Positions 8,343 to 16,757 of a DNA stretch of 64,000 bases are shown in pieces. Origin of the DNA: Pseudomonas mandelii. Its GTDB lineage: Bacteria; Pseudomonadota; Gammaproteobacteria; Pseudomonadales; Pseudomonadaceae. The first letter of the stretch is position 1; each line of letters opens with the position of its first letter. A program made the position numbers and the translations under genes. The stretch lies in assembly GCF_006438925.1 (NCBI RefSeq), contig NZ_RCZA01000013.1, positions 62,001 to 126,000 of the forward strand, read 5' to 3'. The notes under the pieces were generated by a model. The model searched no databases. It was not told where the DNA came from and worked only from the letters and a program-made list of their open reading frames with translations.

Positions 8343-9395
8343 ATGCGTATCGGACTTGTCGGTTACGGCCATGGCGGCCGGTTTTTCCATGCTCCGCTGA
8401 TCAGCAGTTTGCCGGCGGCGACGTTCGTGGGTGTGGTCACCCGTTCACCGGAACGCCGACAATTGCTGAGTGCCGAGCACCCAGGGGTGCCAGCGTTCGA
8501 CAGCATCGGCCAACTGGTGGAGGCCGGGATCGATGTGCTGGTGGTGTCCACGCCGCTCAAGGGCCGTCCGGCACTGGTGCTCGATGGCATCGAACACGGT
8601 GTGGCGGTGGTCAGCGACAAACCGTTCGCCGCTGATGCGCAGCAAGCTCAAACCCTGATCACCATGGCTGAGCGCCAGGGCGTGCGGCTCAGCGTCTACC
8701 AGAACCGTCGCTGGGATTCGGACTTCCTGACCGTGCGCAAACTCATCGAATCCGGTGCGCTGGGCCAGGTCACCCGTTTCGAATCGCGGATCGAGCGTTA
8801 CTCACCGCAGGCGGTGAACAACGGCAGTGGCGGTGGCTTCCTGCGCGATCTCGGTAGCCATCTGGTGGATCAGGCGTTGCTGTTGTTCGGCCCGGTGACA
8901 CGGGTCTACGCCGAACTGGATTACCTGGAAAAAGGCCAGGTCTTCGATAACGGCTTCTTTATGTCCCTGACCCACGCCAGCGGCGTCACGTCCCACCTGG
9001 GCGGTAGTTGTCTGCAAAACACACCCGGCCCGCGCTTTCGGGTGACCGGCACCCAAGGTTGTTACAGCGTCGATGGCCTGGACGGGCAAGAAGCATCGGC
9101 ACTCGCCGGGCTCTCGCCGAAATCCGAAGGTGAGCGTTGGGGTGTTGAAGAGCATCGCCGCTGGGGTTGGTTCGAACAGGGCGAAGTGCGCGAACGGGTT
9201 CCCTCCGAGCGCGGTTGCTGGAATCAGTTCTATTTACAGCTGCAAGCCGCGTTGCAGAGCGGTGGCCCGCTGCCTGTGGACGCCCGTGATGCACTGGCGA
9301 CTACCCGCGTGCTAGACGCTGCGCGACTGAGCGCCGAGCGGCATCAAGTGGTGGAATTGGGCCCGTTCGAGAGTCATGGAATAAAATCAGAATAA
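8343..9395 (+). CDS. Gfo/Idh/MocA family oxidoreductase
   Basis: This 350-residue protein is a second NAD(P)-dependent oxidoreductase of the IolG superfamily. It has GLVGYGHGGRFFHAPL as the Rossmann loop and SDKPFAADAQQA in place of the usual EKP motif. QNRRWDSDFLTVRKLI and GGFLRDLGSHLVDQAL cover the catalytic region. Such a gene near iolG often handles another inositol isomer or a related cyclitol or sugar, but the substrate cannot be told from sequence. AAGGAG lies 7 bases before the ATG. It appears to be the last catabolic gene before the transporter. Confidence 0.85.
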   Translation: MRIGLVGYGHGGRFFHAPLISSLPAATFVGVVTRSPERRQLLSAEHPGVPAFDSIGQLVEAGIDVLVVSTPLKGRPALVLDGIEHGVAVVSDKPFAADAQQAQTLITMAERQGVRLSVYQNRRWDSDFLTVRKLIESGALGQVTRFESRIERYSPQAVNNGSGGGFLRDLGSHLVDQALLLFGPVTRVYAELDYLEKGQVFDNGFFMSLTHASGVTSHLGGSCLQNTPGPRFRVTGTQGCYSVDGLDGQEASALAGLSPKSEGERWGVEEHRRWGWFEQGEVRERVPSERGCWNQFYLQLQAALQSGGPLPVDARDALATTRVLDAARLSAERHQVVELGPFESHGIKSE

Positions 9396-9431
9396 AATTC
9401 TAAAATGAGTTGATATAGAAATTATATTCTA
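9389..9431. promoter_or_regulatory. Paired GAA/TTC palindromes upstream of transporter
   Basis: Two perfect inverted repeats lie in an A/T-rich stretch. AGAATAAAATTCT at 9389-9401 overlaps the stop of the oxidoreductase gene. TAGAAATTATATTCTA at 9416-9431 has the form GAA-N6-TTC. They precede the inositol-type transporter gene by about 120 bases and look like operator half-site pairs. RpiR-type IolR regulators are known to bind GGAA-N6-TTCC-like sites, so an IolR operator is a reasonable inference. The regulator gene is not in this window. Confidence 0.5.
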
Positions 9432-9551
9432 ATAGAGTCATTTCCAGCGACCTGCCTCGCAACCTGTTTCAACCCTTTTCCCGCTTGCCTGCTTACTGAA
9501 ATCGTCACGCCTCATCCATAAAACCAACAAGAATGTGGAGAAAGACTTTTC

Positions 9552-10478
9552 ATGAAGACCAAGACCCGCTTCGCCTCACTTGCCTTGTCCCTGATGTTCG
9601 CCAGTGGCGCGGCGCTCGCCGATATGAAGATCGGCGTCAGCATGTCCCAATTCGATGACACCTGGCTGACCTACCTGCGCGAATCCATGGACAAGAAAGC
9701 CAAGTCCTATCCCGATGGCGTGCAGCTGCAATTCGAAGACGCCCGCAGCGACGTGGTCAAGCAGTTGAGCCAGGTCGAAAACTTCATCAGCCAGAAGGTC
9801 GATGCCATCGTGGTCAACCCGGTGGATACCGCCGCCACCCGGAAAATCACCGAAGCCGCCGTCAAGGCCGGCATCCCGCTGGTGTACGTCAACCGCCGGC
9901 CCGATGACCTGAAACTGCCCAAAGGCGTCGTGACCGTCGCCTCCAACGATCTGGAGGCCGGTGAAATGCAGATGCAATACCTGGCCGACAAGATGGGCGG
10001 CAAGGGCGACATCGTGATTCTGCTGGGCGACCTCGCGAACAACTCCACCACCAACCGCACCAAGGGCGTCAAAGACGTACTGGCCAAATACCCGAATATC
10101 AAGATCGAGCAAGAGCAGACCGGCACCTGGCTGCGGGATAAAGGCATGACCCTGGTCAACGACTGGCTGACCCAGGGCCGCAAGTTTGACGCGATTATCG
10201 CCAACAACGACGAAATGGCGATCGGTGCTGCGATGGCCCTTCAACAGGCTGGCGTCGAGAAAGGCAGCGTCCTGATCGCAGGTGTCGACGGTACGCCGGA
10301 CGGCTTGAACGCGATCAAGAAAGGCAACATGACGGTGTCGGTGTTCCAGGACGCCAAGGGGCAGGCCGACGGTTCGATCGACACCGCTGTGAAAATGGCC
10401 AAGAACGAGCCGGTTGAACAGGCCGTGTGGGTGCCATACCGCTTGATCACCCCGCAAAACGTCGACACGTTCAAATAG
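9552..10478 (+). CDS. Inositol-type ABC transporter substrate-binding protein
   Basis: The 308-residue periplasmic binding protein carries a Sec signal peptide (MKTKTRFASLALSLMFASGAALA) followed by MKIGVSMSQFDDTWLTYLRE. It belongs to the ribose/galactose-type family 1 binding proteins (Peripla_BP_4), with NPVDTAATRKITEAA and IAGVDGTPDGLNAIK as hinge and ligand regions. Position after the iol genes and before RbsA/RbsC-like genes points to inositol (IbpA-like) as ligand, by inference. The A/T-rich region upstream suggests its own promoter. Confidence 0.88.
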   Translation: MKTKTRFASLALSLMFASGAALADMKIGVSMSQFDDTWLTYLRESMDKKAKSYPDGVQLQFEDARSDVVKQLSQVENFISQKVDAIVVNPVDTAATRKITEAAVKAGIPLVYVNRRPDDLKLPKGVVTVASNDLEAGEMQMQYLADKMGGKGDIVILLGDLANNSTTNRTKGVKDVLAKYPNIKIEQEQTGTWLRDKGMTLVNDWLTQGRKFDAIIANNDEMAIGAAMALQQAGVEKGSVLIAGVDGTPDGLNAIKKGNMTVSVFQDAKGQADGSIDTAVKMAKNEPVEQAVWVPYRLITPQNVDTFK

Positions 10479-10507
10479 CCCGTCCGTTCAATAACAACAA
10501 TAAACAC

Positions 10508-10531
10508 GCAAGGTTGCGACCGCGACCTTGC
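10508..10531 (+). other. Intercistronic stem-loop after binding-protein gene
   Basis: GCAAGGTTGCG and CGCGACCTTGC form an approximately 10-bp stem with a very small loop between the binding-protein and ATPase genes. Such hairpins commonly stabilise the binding-protein mRNA or reduce read-through so that binding protein exceeds the membrane components. There is no T-tract. Confidence 0.6.
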
Positions 10532-10548
10532 TGATGGAGTACCTGATC

Positions 10549-12114
10549 ATGTTCGCTTCAGCGACTGCTTCGAGCACCCCGTTGGTGGGTAACCAGCCAG
10601 CTGCAACACCTGTCGATGAGCCGTACCTGCTGGAGATCATCAACGTCAGCAAGGGATTTCCCGGTGTGGTGGCCTTGTCCGATGTGCAGCTTCGGGTACG
10701 CCCCGGTTCCGTGCTGGCCCTGATGGGCGAAAACGGCGCGGGCAAATCCACCCTGATGAAAATCATTGCCGGCATCTATCAGCCGGACGCCGGTGAACTG
10801 CGCCTGAGAGGCAAACCGGTGGTCTTCGAAACGCCATTGGCTGCGCTCCAGGCCGGAATCGCGATGATCCACCAGGAACTCAACCTGATGCCGCACATGA
10901 GCATCGCCGAGAATATCTGGATCGGCCGTGAGCAGCTGAACGGTTTCCACATGATCGACCACCGGGAAATGCATCGCTGCACCGCGAAACTGCTGGAACG
11001 CCTGCGGATCAACCTCGATCCGGAAGAGCAGGTCGGCAACCTGAGCATCGCCGAACGGCAGATGGTCGAGATCGCCAAAGCCGTGTCCTACGATTCCGAC
11101 ATCCTGATCATGGATGAACCGACCTCGGCCATCACCGACAAGGAAGTTGCGCATCTGTTCTCGATCATTGCCGACCTCAAGAGTCAGGGCAAAGGCATCA
11201 TCTACATCACCCACAAAATGAACGAAGTGTTCAGCATCGCCGATGAAGTGGCGGTGTTCCGTGACGGCGCCTACATCGGCCTGCAACGGGCCGACAGCAT
11301 GGACGGCGACAGCCTGATTTCGATGATGGTCGGCCGCGAGCTGAGCCAGTTGTTCCCGGTGCGTGAAAAGCCGATCGGCGATCTGCTGCTGTCGGTGCGC
11401 GACCTTAAACTGGACGGCATTTTCAAGGATGTTTCCTTCGACCTGCACGCCGGCGAGATCCTCGGCATCGCCGGGTTGATGGGCTCGGGGCGGACCAACG
11501 TCGCCGAAGCGATTTTCGGCATCACCCCGAGCGACGGTGGCGAGATTCGCCTCGACGGCGAAGTGGTGCGCATCAGTGATCCGCACATGGCGATCGAGAA
11601 GGGCTTCGCGTTACTGACCGAAGATCGCAAGCTCAGCGGCCTGTTTCCGTGCCTGTCGGTACTGGAGAACATGGAAATGGCGGTGTTGCCGCATTACGCC
11701 GGCCACGGTTTCATCCAGCAAAAAGCCCTGCGCGCCTTGTGCGAAGACATGTGCAAGAAGCTGCGGGTCAAAACCCCGTCGCTGGAGCAGTGCATCGACA
11801 CGCTGTCCGGCGGTAATCAGCAGAAGGCCTTGTTGGCTCGCTGGCTGATGACCAATCCACGGATCCTGATTCTCGACGAGCCGACCCGCGGTATCGACGT
11901 CGGCGCCAAGGCCGAGATCTACCGGCTCATCGCCTACCTCGCCAGCGAAGGCATGGCGGTGATCATGATTTCCTCGGAGCTGCCGGAAGTGCTCGGCATG
12001 AGTGACCGGGTGATGGTCATGCACGAGGGCGACCTGATGGGCACCCTCGACCGCAGCGAAGCGACCCAGGAACGAGTGATGCAATTGGCCTCGGGCATGT
12101 CCGCGGTTCACTAA
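10549..12114 (+). CDS. Sugar/inositol ABC transporter ATP-binding protein
   Basis: The 521-residue protein contains two fused ABC ATPase domains, as in RbsA/MglA. The first has Walker A GENGAGKST, signature LSIAERQMVEIAKA and Walker B ILIMDEPTSAI. The second is degenerate at Walker A (GIAGLMGSGRTN) but has signature LSGGNQQKALLARWL and ILILDEPTRGIDVG. I chose the ATG at 10549, preceded by GGAG at 9-10 bases, over the in-frame ATG at 10534, which has none. It drives uptake by the 9552-13194 importer at the inner face of the membrane. Confidence 0.92.
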   Translation: MFASATASSTPLVGNQPAATPVDEPYLLEIINVSKGFPGVVALSDVQLRVRPGSVLALMGENGAGKSTLMKIIAGIYQPDAGELRLRGKPVVFETPLAALQAGIAMIHQELNLMPHMSIAENIWIGREQLNGFHMIDHREMHRCTAKLLERLRINLDPEEQVGNLSIAERQMVEIAKAVSYDSDILIMDEPTSAITDKEVAHLFSIIADLKSQGKGIIYITHKMNEVFSIADEVAVFRDGAYIGLQRADSMDGDSLISMMVGRELSQLFPVREKPIGDLLLSVRDLKLDGIFKDVSFDLHAGEILGIAGLMGSGRTNVAEAIFGITPSDGGEIRLDGEVVRISDPHMAIEKGFALLTEDRKLSGLFPCLSVLENMEMAVLPHYAGHGFIQQKALRALCEDMCKKLRVKTPSLEQCIDTLSGGNQQKALLARWLMTNPRILILDEPTRGIDVGAKAEIYRLIAYLASEGMAVIMISSELPEVLGMSDRVMVMHEGDLMGTLDRSEATQERVMQLASGMSAVH

Positions 12115-12119
12115 TGGAT

Positions 12120-12147
12120 GTCGGCGCTGGTTGTGGCCAGCGCCGAC
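12120..12147 (+). other. Perfect stem-loop between ATPase and permease genes
   Basis: GTCGGCGCTGG and CCAGCGCCGAC form a perfect 11-bp stem with loop TTGTGG, directly after the ATPase stop and 24 bases before the permease ATG. No U-run follows, so it is more likely an mRNA processing or stability element or an attenuating hairpin than a full terminator. Confidence 0.65.
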
Positions 12148-12171
12148 GACGCGATAGAAGGGTGAGTGTTT

Positions 12172-13194
12172 ATGAACGCGATACTGGAAAACAAGCCAGC
12201 AACGGCACCGGTCAAGAGTCGCCGGCGCTTTCCGACCGAATTGAGTATTTTTCTGGTGCTGATTGGCATCGGCCTGGTCTTTGAAGTGTTTGGCTGGATC
12301 GTGCGCGACCAGAGTTTCCTGATGAACTCCCAGCGTCTGGTGCTGATGATCCTGCAGGTGTCGATTATCGGTCTGCTGGCGATCGGCGTGACCCAGGTCA
12401 TCATCACCACCGGCATTGACCTGTCTTCCGGCTCAGTGCTGGCGCTGTCGGCGATGATCGCTGCCAGTCTGGCCCAGACGTCGGACTTCGCCCGGGCGGT
12501 GTTCCCGTCGCTGACTGACTTGCCGGTGTGGATCCCGGTGATTGCCGGGCTCGGGGTGGGACTGCTGGCGGGGGCGATCAACGGCAGCATCATTGCCATC
12601 ACCGGTATCCCGCCGTTCATTGCCACCCTTGGCATGATGGTCTCGGCCCGTGGCCTCGCGCGTTACTACACCGAAGGCCAACCGGTGAGCATGCTCTCGG
12701 ATTCCTACACGGCGATCGGACACGGCGCGATGCCGGTGATCATTTTCCTGGTGGTCGCGGTGATCTTTCACATCGCCCTGCGTTACACCAAGTACGGCAA
12801 GTACACCTACGCCATCGGCGGCAACATGCAGGCGGCGCGTACCTCGGGGATCAACGTCAAGCGGCATCTGGTGATCGTCTACAGCATCGCCGGTTTGCTG
12901 GCAGGGCTCGCGGGTGTGGTGGCGTCGGCACGGGCCGCGACCGGGCAGGCCGGGATGGGCATGTCTTATGAGCTGGACGCGATTGCCGCGGCCGTGATCG
13001 GCGGCACCAGCCTGGCCGGCGGAGTAGGGCGCATCACCGGCACGGTGATCGGCGCACTGATCCTCGGGGTCATGGCCAGCGGTTTCACCTTTGTCGGCGT
13101 CGATGCTTACATTCAGGACATCATCAAAGGCCTGATCATCGTGGTCGCAGTGGTCATCGATCAGTACCGCAACAAGCGCAAACTCAAGCGCTGA
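12172..13194 (+). CDS. Sugar/inositol ABC transporter permease
   Basis: This 340-residue RbsC-type permease (BPD_transp_2 family) has many hydrophobic helices. Family landmarks include TTGIDLSSGSVLALSAM near the first third, GIPPFIATLGMMVSARGLA, YAIGGNMQAARTSGINV and AAAVIGGTSLAGGVGRITGT. It forms the membrane channel of the importer. The ATG at 12172 follows GAAGGGTGAG; an in-frame GTG two codons upstream is less likely. A stem-loop follows the stop and probably ends the transcript. Confidence 0.92.
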   Translation: MNAILENKPATAPVKSRRRFPTELSIFLVLIGIGLVFEVFGWIVRDQSFLMNSQRLVLMILQVSIIGLLAIGVTQVIITTGIDLSSGSVLALSAMIAASLAQTSDFARAVFPSLTDLPVWIPVIAGLGVGLLAGAINGSIIAITGIPPFIATLGMMVSARGLARYYTEGQPVSMLSDSYTAIGHGAMPVIIFLVVAVIFHIALRYTKYGKYTYAIGGNMQAARTSGINVKRHLVIVYSIAGLLAGLAGVVASARAATGQAGMGMSYELDAIAAAVIGGTSLAGGVGRITGTVIGALILGVMASGFTFVGVDAYIQDIIKGLIIVVAVVIDQYRNKRKLKR

Positions 13195-13522
13195 GCCTCA
13201 GATAAAGCAGCCAATGCGCCACGCCTGACCCGCGTGGCGCAACCATTTGTCTTCTATATACAGCCGCGCGATTGAATTTCTTGCTATAAACGCACTCCGA
13301 TAACCATCGCAAAGACTGCCGTAGAGCACTTTCAGGGCTTAGTCGGACAAATTCGCTGTCTTTTCAGTTGCTGAGGCCTCAAGTCGGCCTTAGACTGCCG
13401 CCCCTCGTAAATTGAGTGCCGGGTGGCGCTTGGAATTAAACGGCGCCTTTCCGATGGCCAACCCAGGTCCGCCGGAACGCTCCCTAATTCGCCTTAATGC
13501 ACGTTTTTTTATAGAGATATCA
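13195..13522. other. Intergenic region, transporter terminator to dksA-like gene
   Basis: This 328-base gap holds the transporter terminator at 13216-13240 and the leader of the dksA-like gene. A run of seven Ts followed by TAGAGATATCA lies just before its start codon. I see no further open frame with coding character or repeat here. Confidence 0.6.
13216..13240 (+). terminator. Terminator-like hairpin after inositol transporter
   Basis: GCGCCACGC and GCGTGGCGC form a perfect 9-bp G/C-rich stem with a 7-base loop, 21 bases after the permease stop. The following AACCATTTGTCTT is only weakly T-rich, so termination efficiency is uncertain. Confidence 0.6.
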
Positions 13523-13927
13523 ATGACAAAGGACAAGTTGCTGGCCATGCCGGCGGATGACTACATGAATGCCGAGCAACATGCTTTTTTCTCTGAGCTG
13601 TTGCAGAACATGAAAGTCGAAACCCATGAGCGCATCGAACAGAACCGCATCGCCATCGAAAGCCTGGACACCCCGGCCGATCCGGCCGACGCTGCTTCTG
13701 TTGAAGAAGAGCGCACCTGGCTGGTGAACGCGATCGATCGCGACCAACGCATGCTGCCTCAGTTGGAACAGGCTCTGGAACGCATCAAGGAAGACAGCTT
13801 TGGCTGGTGCGACGACAGCGGCGAGGCCATTGGCCTGAAGCGCCTGCTGATCAGCCCGACCACCAAGTACTGCATCGAAGCTCAAGAGCGTCACGAACAG
13901 ATCGACAAGCACCAGCGTCAGGCCTGA
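13523..13927 (+). CDS. DksA-family protein lacking a complete zinc finger
   Basis: This 134-residue TraR/DksA-family protein should bind in the secondary channel of RNA polymerase and modulate initiation. The coiled-coil tip carries DPADAA, matching the essential DxxDxA pattern. The zinc-finger region reads GWCDDSGE...KYCIEAQE, so only two of the four cysteines of classical DksA remain. That resembles the zinc-independent DksA2 type of P. aeruginosa, also 134 residues. The start at 13523 gives the family N-terminus (MTKDKLLAMPADDYMN). Neighbours do not suggest zinc regulation. A strong terminator follows. Confidence 0.85.
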   Translation: MTKDKLLAMPADDYMNAEQHAFFSELLQNMKVETHERIEQNRIAIESLDTPADPADAASVEEERTWLVNAIDRDQRMLPQLEQALERIKEDSFGWCDDSGEAIGLKRLLISPTTKYCIEAQERHEQIDKHQRQA

Positions 13928-13941
13928 TTTCGTAACGCCCC

Positions 13942-13999
13942 GCATCGCGGGCAAGCCTCACTCCTGTCAGGAGCAAGGCTTGCCCGCGATGCTTTTTTT
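13942..13999 (+). terminator. Rho-independent terminator after dksA-like gene
   Basis: GCATCGCGGGCAAGCCT and its exact complement form a 17-bp stem with a 17-base loop, followed by seven Ts. The stem also matches the CGCGGGCAAGCC family of Pseudomonas repeats, so the terminator may derive from a REP element. Confidence 0.9.
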
Positions 14000-14128
14000 C
14001 GTCTGCGAAAAACCCGCGCACTTCTATTGATCTGCTGCAATGCCCACTACTAATGGACCATAGATAATGGCCTTGTAGTGGCGTTTAATGCCGATACAAC
14101 AATTAGAATTATTTGTGGGGTGACGAAG

Positions 14129-15733
14129 ATGACGCGTGACGGATCTCTGGTTGCAGCAGCGTCTGCACCCGTGCTTTTGCCGAAAAACCTTTGGCTGACG
14201 CCGACCCTGCAAAGCATCGCCCTGATGCTGTTGTTGTGCGGCATGACGCTGGGCGGTTGGTCGCTTTACCTTGGCCTGCCATTGGCGATGCTGGTTATAT
14301 GGCTACCTCGCTTGCGCTCGCGCGCCATCCCTGAGGCAACCCCCGTCGACAGCGCCAGCGCGATTGCCGAGTTGACTCGCGATCTTTCCTACACCACCAG
14401 TCATAACGCGTTGTCTGCCGCCGGTGTGGCCTTTTCGGTCAAGCAACTGGCCGACAAACTGCAATCGCAGCTCGGTGCCGCGGCGCAGATTGTCAGCAAC
14501 GCCGAAGTAATGATCGCGACCGAACAAGCCACCTCGACACTCAGCCGGGAAGCGCTCAGCGCGGCCAGCGAGGCTCATCGGAGCAGCGCGGCAGGGCGTA
14601 CGGAGCTGATCGAGTCCATCGCCCGTATGCATCAACTCAGTCAGCGCGCCAGCAACAGCCGTGAACTGATCGAAGCCCTGAGTCTGCGCAGTGATGATAT
14701 CCAACGGGTCACCCTGGTGATCCAGTCCATCGCCAGCCAGACCAATCTGCTGGCATTGAACGCGGCTATCGAGGCGGCGCGGGCCGGCGAGCATGGTCGC
14801 GGATTTGCGGTGGTGGCCGATGAGGTTCGCGGCCTGGCCGCGCGCACCGCGACGGCCACTGGTGAAGTCGGGGAGATGGTCGCTGATATTCAGCAACGCA
14901 CTGCGCAAGTGGTGGAGCAGATCCGTCAACTGTCCAGCGACCTCGACACCGGTGTCGAACAGGTCGAGCACACCGGTCAGCATCTGGAGAACATTGCGCG
15001 TCTGGCTGCTGGCGTCGAAAGCCAGGTCGGGGAAATCGCCAGGGGCGCCGACACCAACCGCGAACAACTCGATAGCCTGTTTCACGCCATCGAACAGATG
15101 CGCAGCGATCTGGCGATCAGTGATCAACAGACCCAGCGTCTGGCCCAGGCCGCCGTGCAAATGGAAGGTCAGGCCGAAACCATCAGCGAACGCCTCGCCG
15201 AAGTCGGGCTGGATGACTATCACCAGCGGATTTATGACCTGGCCCGTGAAGGCGCGAGTCAGATTGCAGCGCGCTTTGAAGCGGATATCGACGAGGGCCG
15301 CGTGAGCCTCGATGACCTGTTTGACCGCAATTACCAAACCATTCCCAACACCAGCCCGGCCAAATACCAGACCCGCTTCGATCGCTATGCCGATCGGGTC
15401 TTGCCGGCGATCCAGGAACCCTTGCTGCCGCGTCATGAAGGCCTGGTGTTCGCCATCGCCTGTACGCAGCAGGGCTATGTGCCGACCCACAACAAGGTCT
15501 TCAGCCAACCACTGACCGGTGATGCCCAGGTCGATACCTTGCAGAACCGCACCAAACGCAAATTCGCCGACCGCACCGGTATCCGCTGCGGCAGTCACCA
15601 GCAGGCCGTACTGCTGCAAACCTACACCCGCGACACCGGTGAACTGATGCACGACCTCTCGGTGCCGATCATGCTCAAGGGCCGGCATTGGGGTGGTTTG
15701 CGCTTGGGCTATAAACCGGAAAAATCTCGTTGA
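14129..15733 (+). CDS. Methyl-accepting chemotaxis protein without periplasmic domain
   Basis: The 534-residue chemoreceptor has two adjacent N-terminal hydrophobic helices (about residues 28-62) and almost no periplasmic loop. The MCP signalling region follows, with its conserved hairpin tip IASQTNLLALNAAIEAARAGEHGRGFAVVADEVR near residues 200-235. A C-terminal extension of roughly 140 residues, from DLFDRNYQTIPNT to MLKGRHWGGLRLGY, looks like a cytoplasmic Cache/PAS-like sensor. It would therefore sense an internal or membrane signal and act through CheA/CheW. I chose ATG 14129 after GGGGTG; an in-frame GTG at 14078 is possible. There are no che genes nearby. Confidence 0.85.
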   Translation: MTRDGSLVAAASAPVLLPKNLWLTPTLQSIALMLLLCGMTLGGWSLYLGLPLAMLVIWLPRLRSRAIPEATPVDSASAIAELTRDLSYTTSHNALSAAGVAFSVKQLADKLQSQLGAAAQIVSNAEVMIATEQATSTLSREALSAASEAHRSSAAGRTELIESIARMHQLSQRASNSRELIEALSLRSDDIQRVTLVIQSIASQTNLLALNAAIEAARAGEHGRGFAVVADEVRGLAARTATATGEVGEMVADIQQRTAQVVEQIRQLSSDLDTGVEQVEHTGQHLENIARLAAGVESQVGEIARGADTNREQLDSLFHAIEQMRSDLAISDQQTQRLAQAAVQMEGQAETISERLAEVGLDDYHQRIYDLAREGASQIAARFEADIDEGRVSLDDLFDRNYQTIPNTSPAKYQTRFDRYADRVLPAIQEPLLPRHEGLVFAIACTQQGYVPTHNKVFSQPLTGDAQVDTLQNRTKRKFADRTGIRCGSHQQAVLLQTYTRDTGELMHDLSVPIMLKGRHWGGLRLGYKPEKSR

Positions 15734-15753
15734 GCCGTTTTGCATACACCCCT

Positions 15754-15898
15754 CCCTGTAGGAGCTGTCGAGTGCAACGAGGCTGCGATCTTTTGATCTT
15801 GCCCTTTCCCAGAGGCTGAACACACGCATTAGGTCGGGCAAAGCCTACGGCAAGATCAAAAGATCGCAGCCTCGTTGCACTCGACAGCTCCTACAGGG
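15754..15898. repeat. Long-loop REPIN
   Basis: Inverted arms CCCTGTAGGAGCTGTCGAGTG...GATCTTTTGATCTTGCC surround a loop of about 50 bases. The loop contains CCCTTTCCCAGAGGCTGAAC, which closely matches a stretch in the centre of the 51423-52165 element (51889-51910). It lies downstream of the chemoreceptor gene and may also act as its terminator. Confidence 0.9.
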
Positions 15899-15997
15899 GA
15901 ATGCGTGCACTAGTCGCGATGAATCTGAGGAATGCAGGGCTGTCTGGCTGGCGCAATTGAAGGTCGACACACCCGACAGCCTGCATTGAACCGCAGG

Positions 15998-16237
15998 CTA
16001 GTGAATCTGATGCATGCGCAGGTTCAGGTCGTCGACCACCCGCGCCCAATCCGCGTCTTCACGCAATTGTTCTTTCAGGAAGCCTGCTTGCTGCGGGGTC
16101 CAGAACTCGGCATCGATGAGTTTCTTGTCGTCGGCCAGGGGTGAATGACTGGCAATGAAATCGTCGATGGCCTTCTCGCTGGAGTCCAGGCCGAGTTGGT
16201 CGAACAAACCTTTCAAGTCATGTGTCGGTGAATCCAT
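15998..16237 (-). CDS. DUF2789 family protein
   Basis: This small acidic cytosolic protein (79 residues from the chosen start) matches the DUF2789 family of gamma-proteobacteria, recognisable by HDLKGLFDQLGL, FWTPQQAGFLKEQLREDADWARVVDDLNLRMH. Function is unknown. AAGGAG abuts an ATG at 16243, leaving no spacing. The second ATG, at 16237, has a proper 6-base spacing and is preferred. It is transcribed towards the chemoreceptor. Confidence 0.85.
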   Translation of the reverse strand: MDSPTHDLKGLFDQLGLDSSEKAIDDFIASHSPLADDKKLIDAEFWTPQQAGFLKEQLREDADWARVVDDLNLRMHQIH

Positions 16238-16368
16238 GTTCATCTCCTTGCGGGTCGCGTCGAGTGCGAGATCTGAGGGGCGGCTTCAATACCTCTGAGA
16301 GAGCCGCGCTTCAGGAGTTCGATGGCGATGTTCAAAAGCAGAAGTGAGCATAGACTGCAAACCGACTA

Positions 16369-16599
16369 TCAGGCTTTCAATGCACCTTCATCGACGGCAA
16401 CCTTCAGCGCCTTGGCGGCATCCTGGGCGGCAACGGCGGCGACGTCCGAGGTCTTGAACCAGCGATCCTTCTCGACCTGGTGATACGTCACGGTGGTCAG
16501 CGGTGGTTTGGCGCGCATGACAATGACTGCCTGGAATTCGCCTTCGACCTCTCTGGCTTCGCCCCGGATAAAAAATTCACCGATATCAAATTCCGTCAC
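16369..16599 (-). CDS. Small conserved-type hypothetical protein
   Basis: The 76-residue product from the GTG at 16599 reads VTEFDIGEFFIRGEAREVEGEFQAVIVMRAKPPLTTVTYHQVEKDRWF and ends in an alanine-rich helix. It looks like a compact soluble protein; I know no function. The GTG has GGGAAGG upstream. The alternative ATG at 16665 adds 22 residues (MKSVPRVGGVQNN) that look non-coding. No partner gene is evident. Confidence 0.65.
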   Translation of the reverse strand: MTEFDIGEFFIRGEAREVEGEFQAVIVMRAKPPLTTVTYHQVEKDRWFKTSDVAAVAAQDAAKALKVAVDEGALKA

Positions 16600-16757
16600 G
16601 TAGCCGCCTTCCCTTGAAAATATTCTGTTGTTTTGAACGCCGCCCACCCTGGGGACGGATTTCATTGGTCGGGCAGTATGGCAGTAGTTGCATGCCGGCG
16701 GCTGAGTTAAGTCGCCGGCGTGACGAAGCGTCTATGGAAATGAACGTGGCGGGACCG

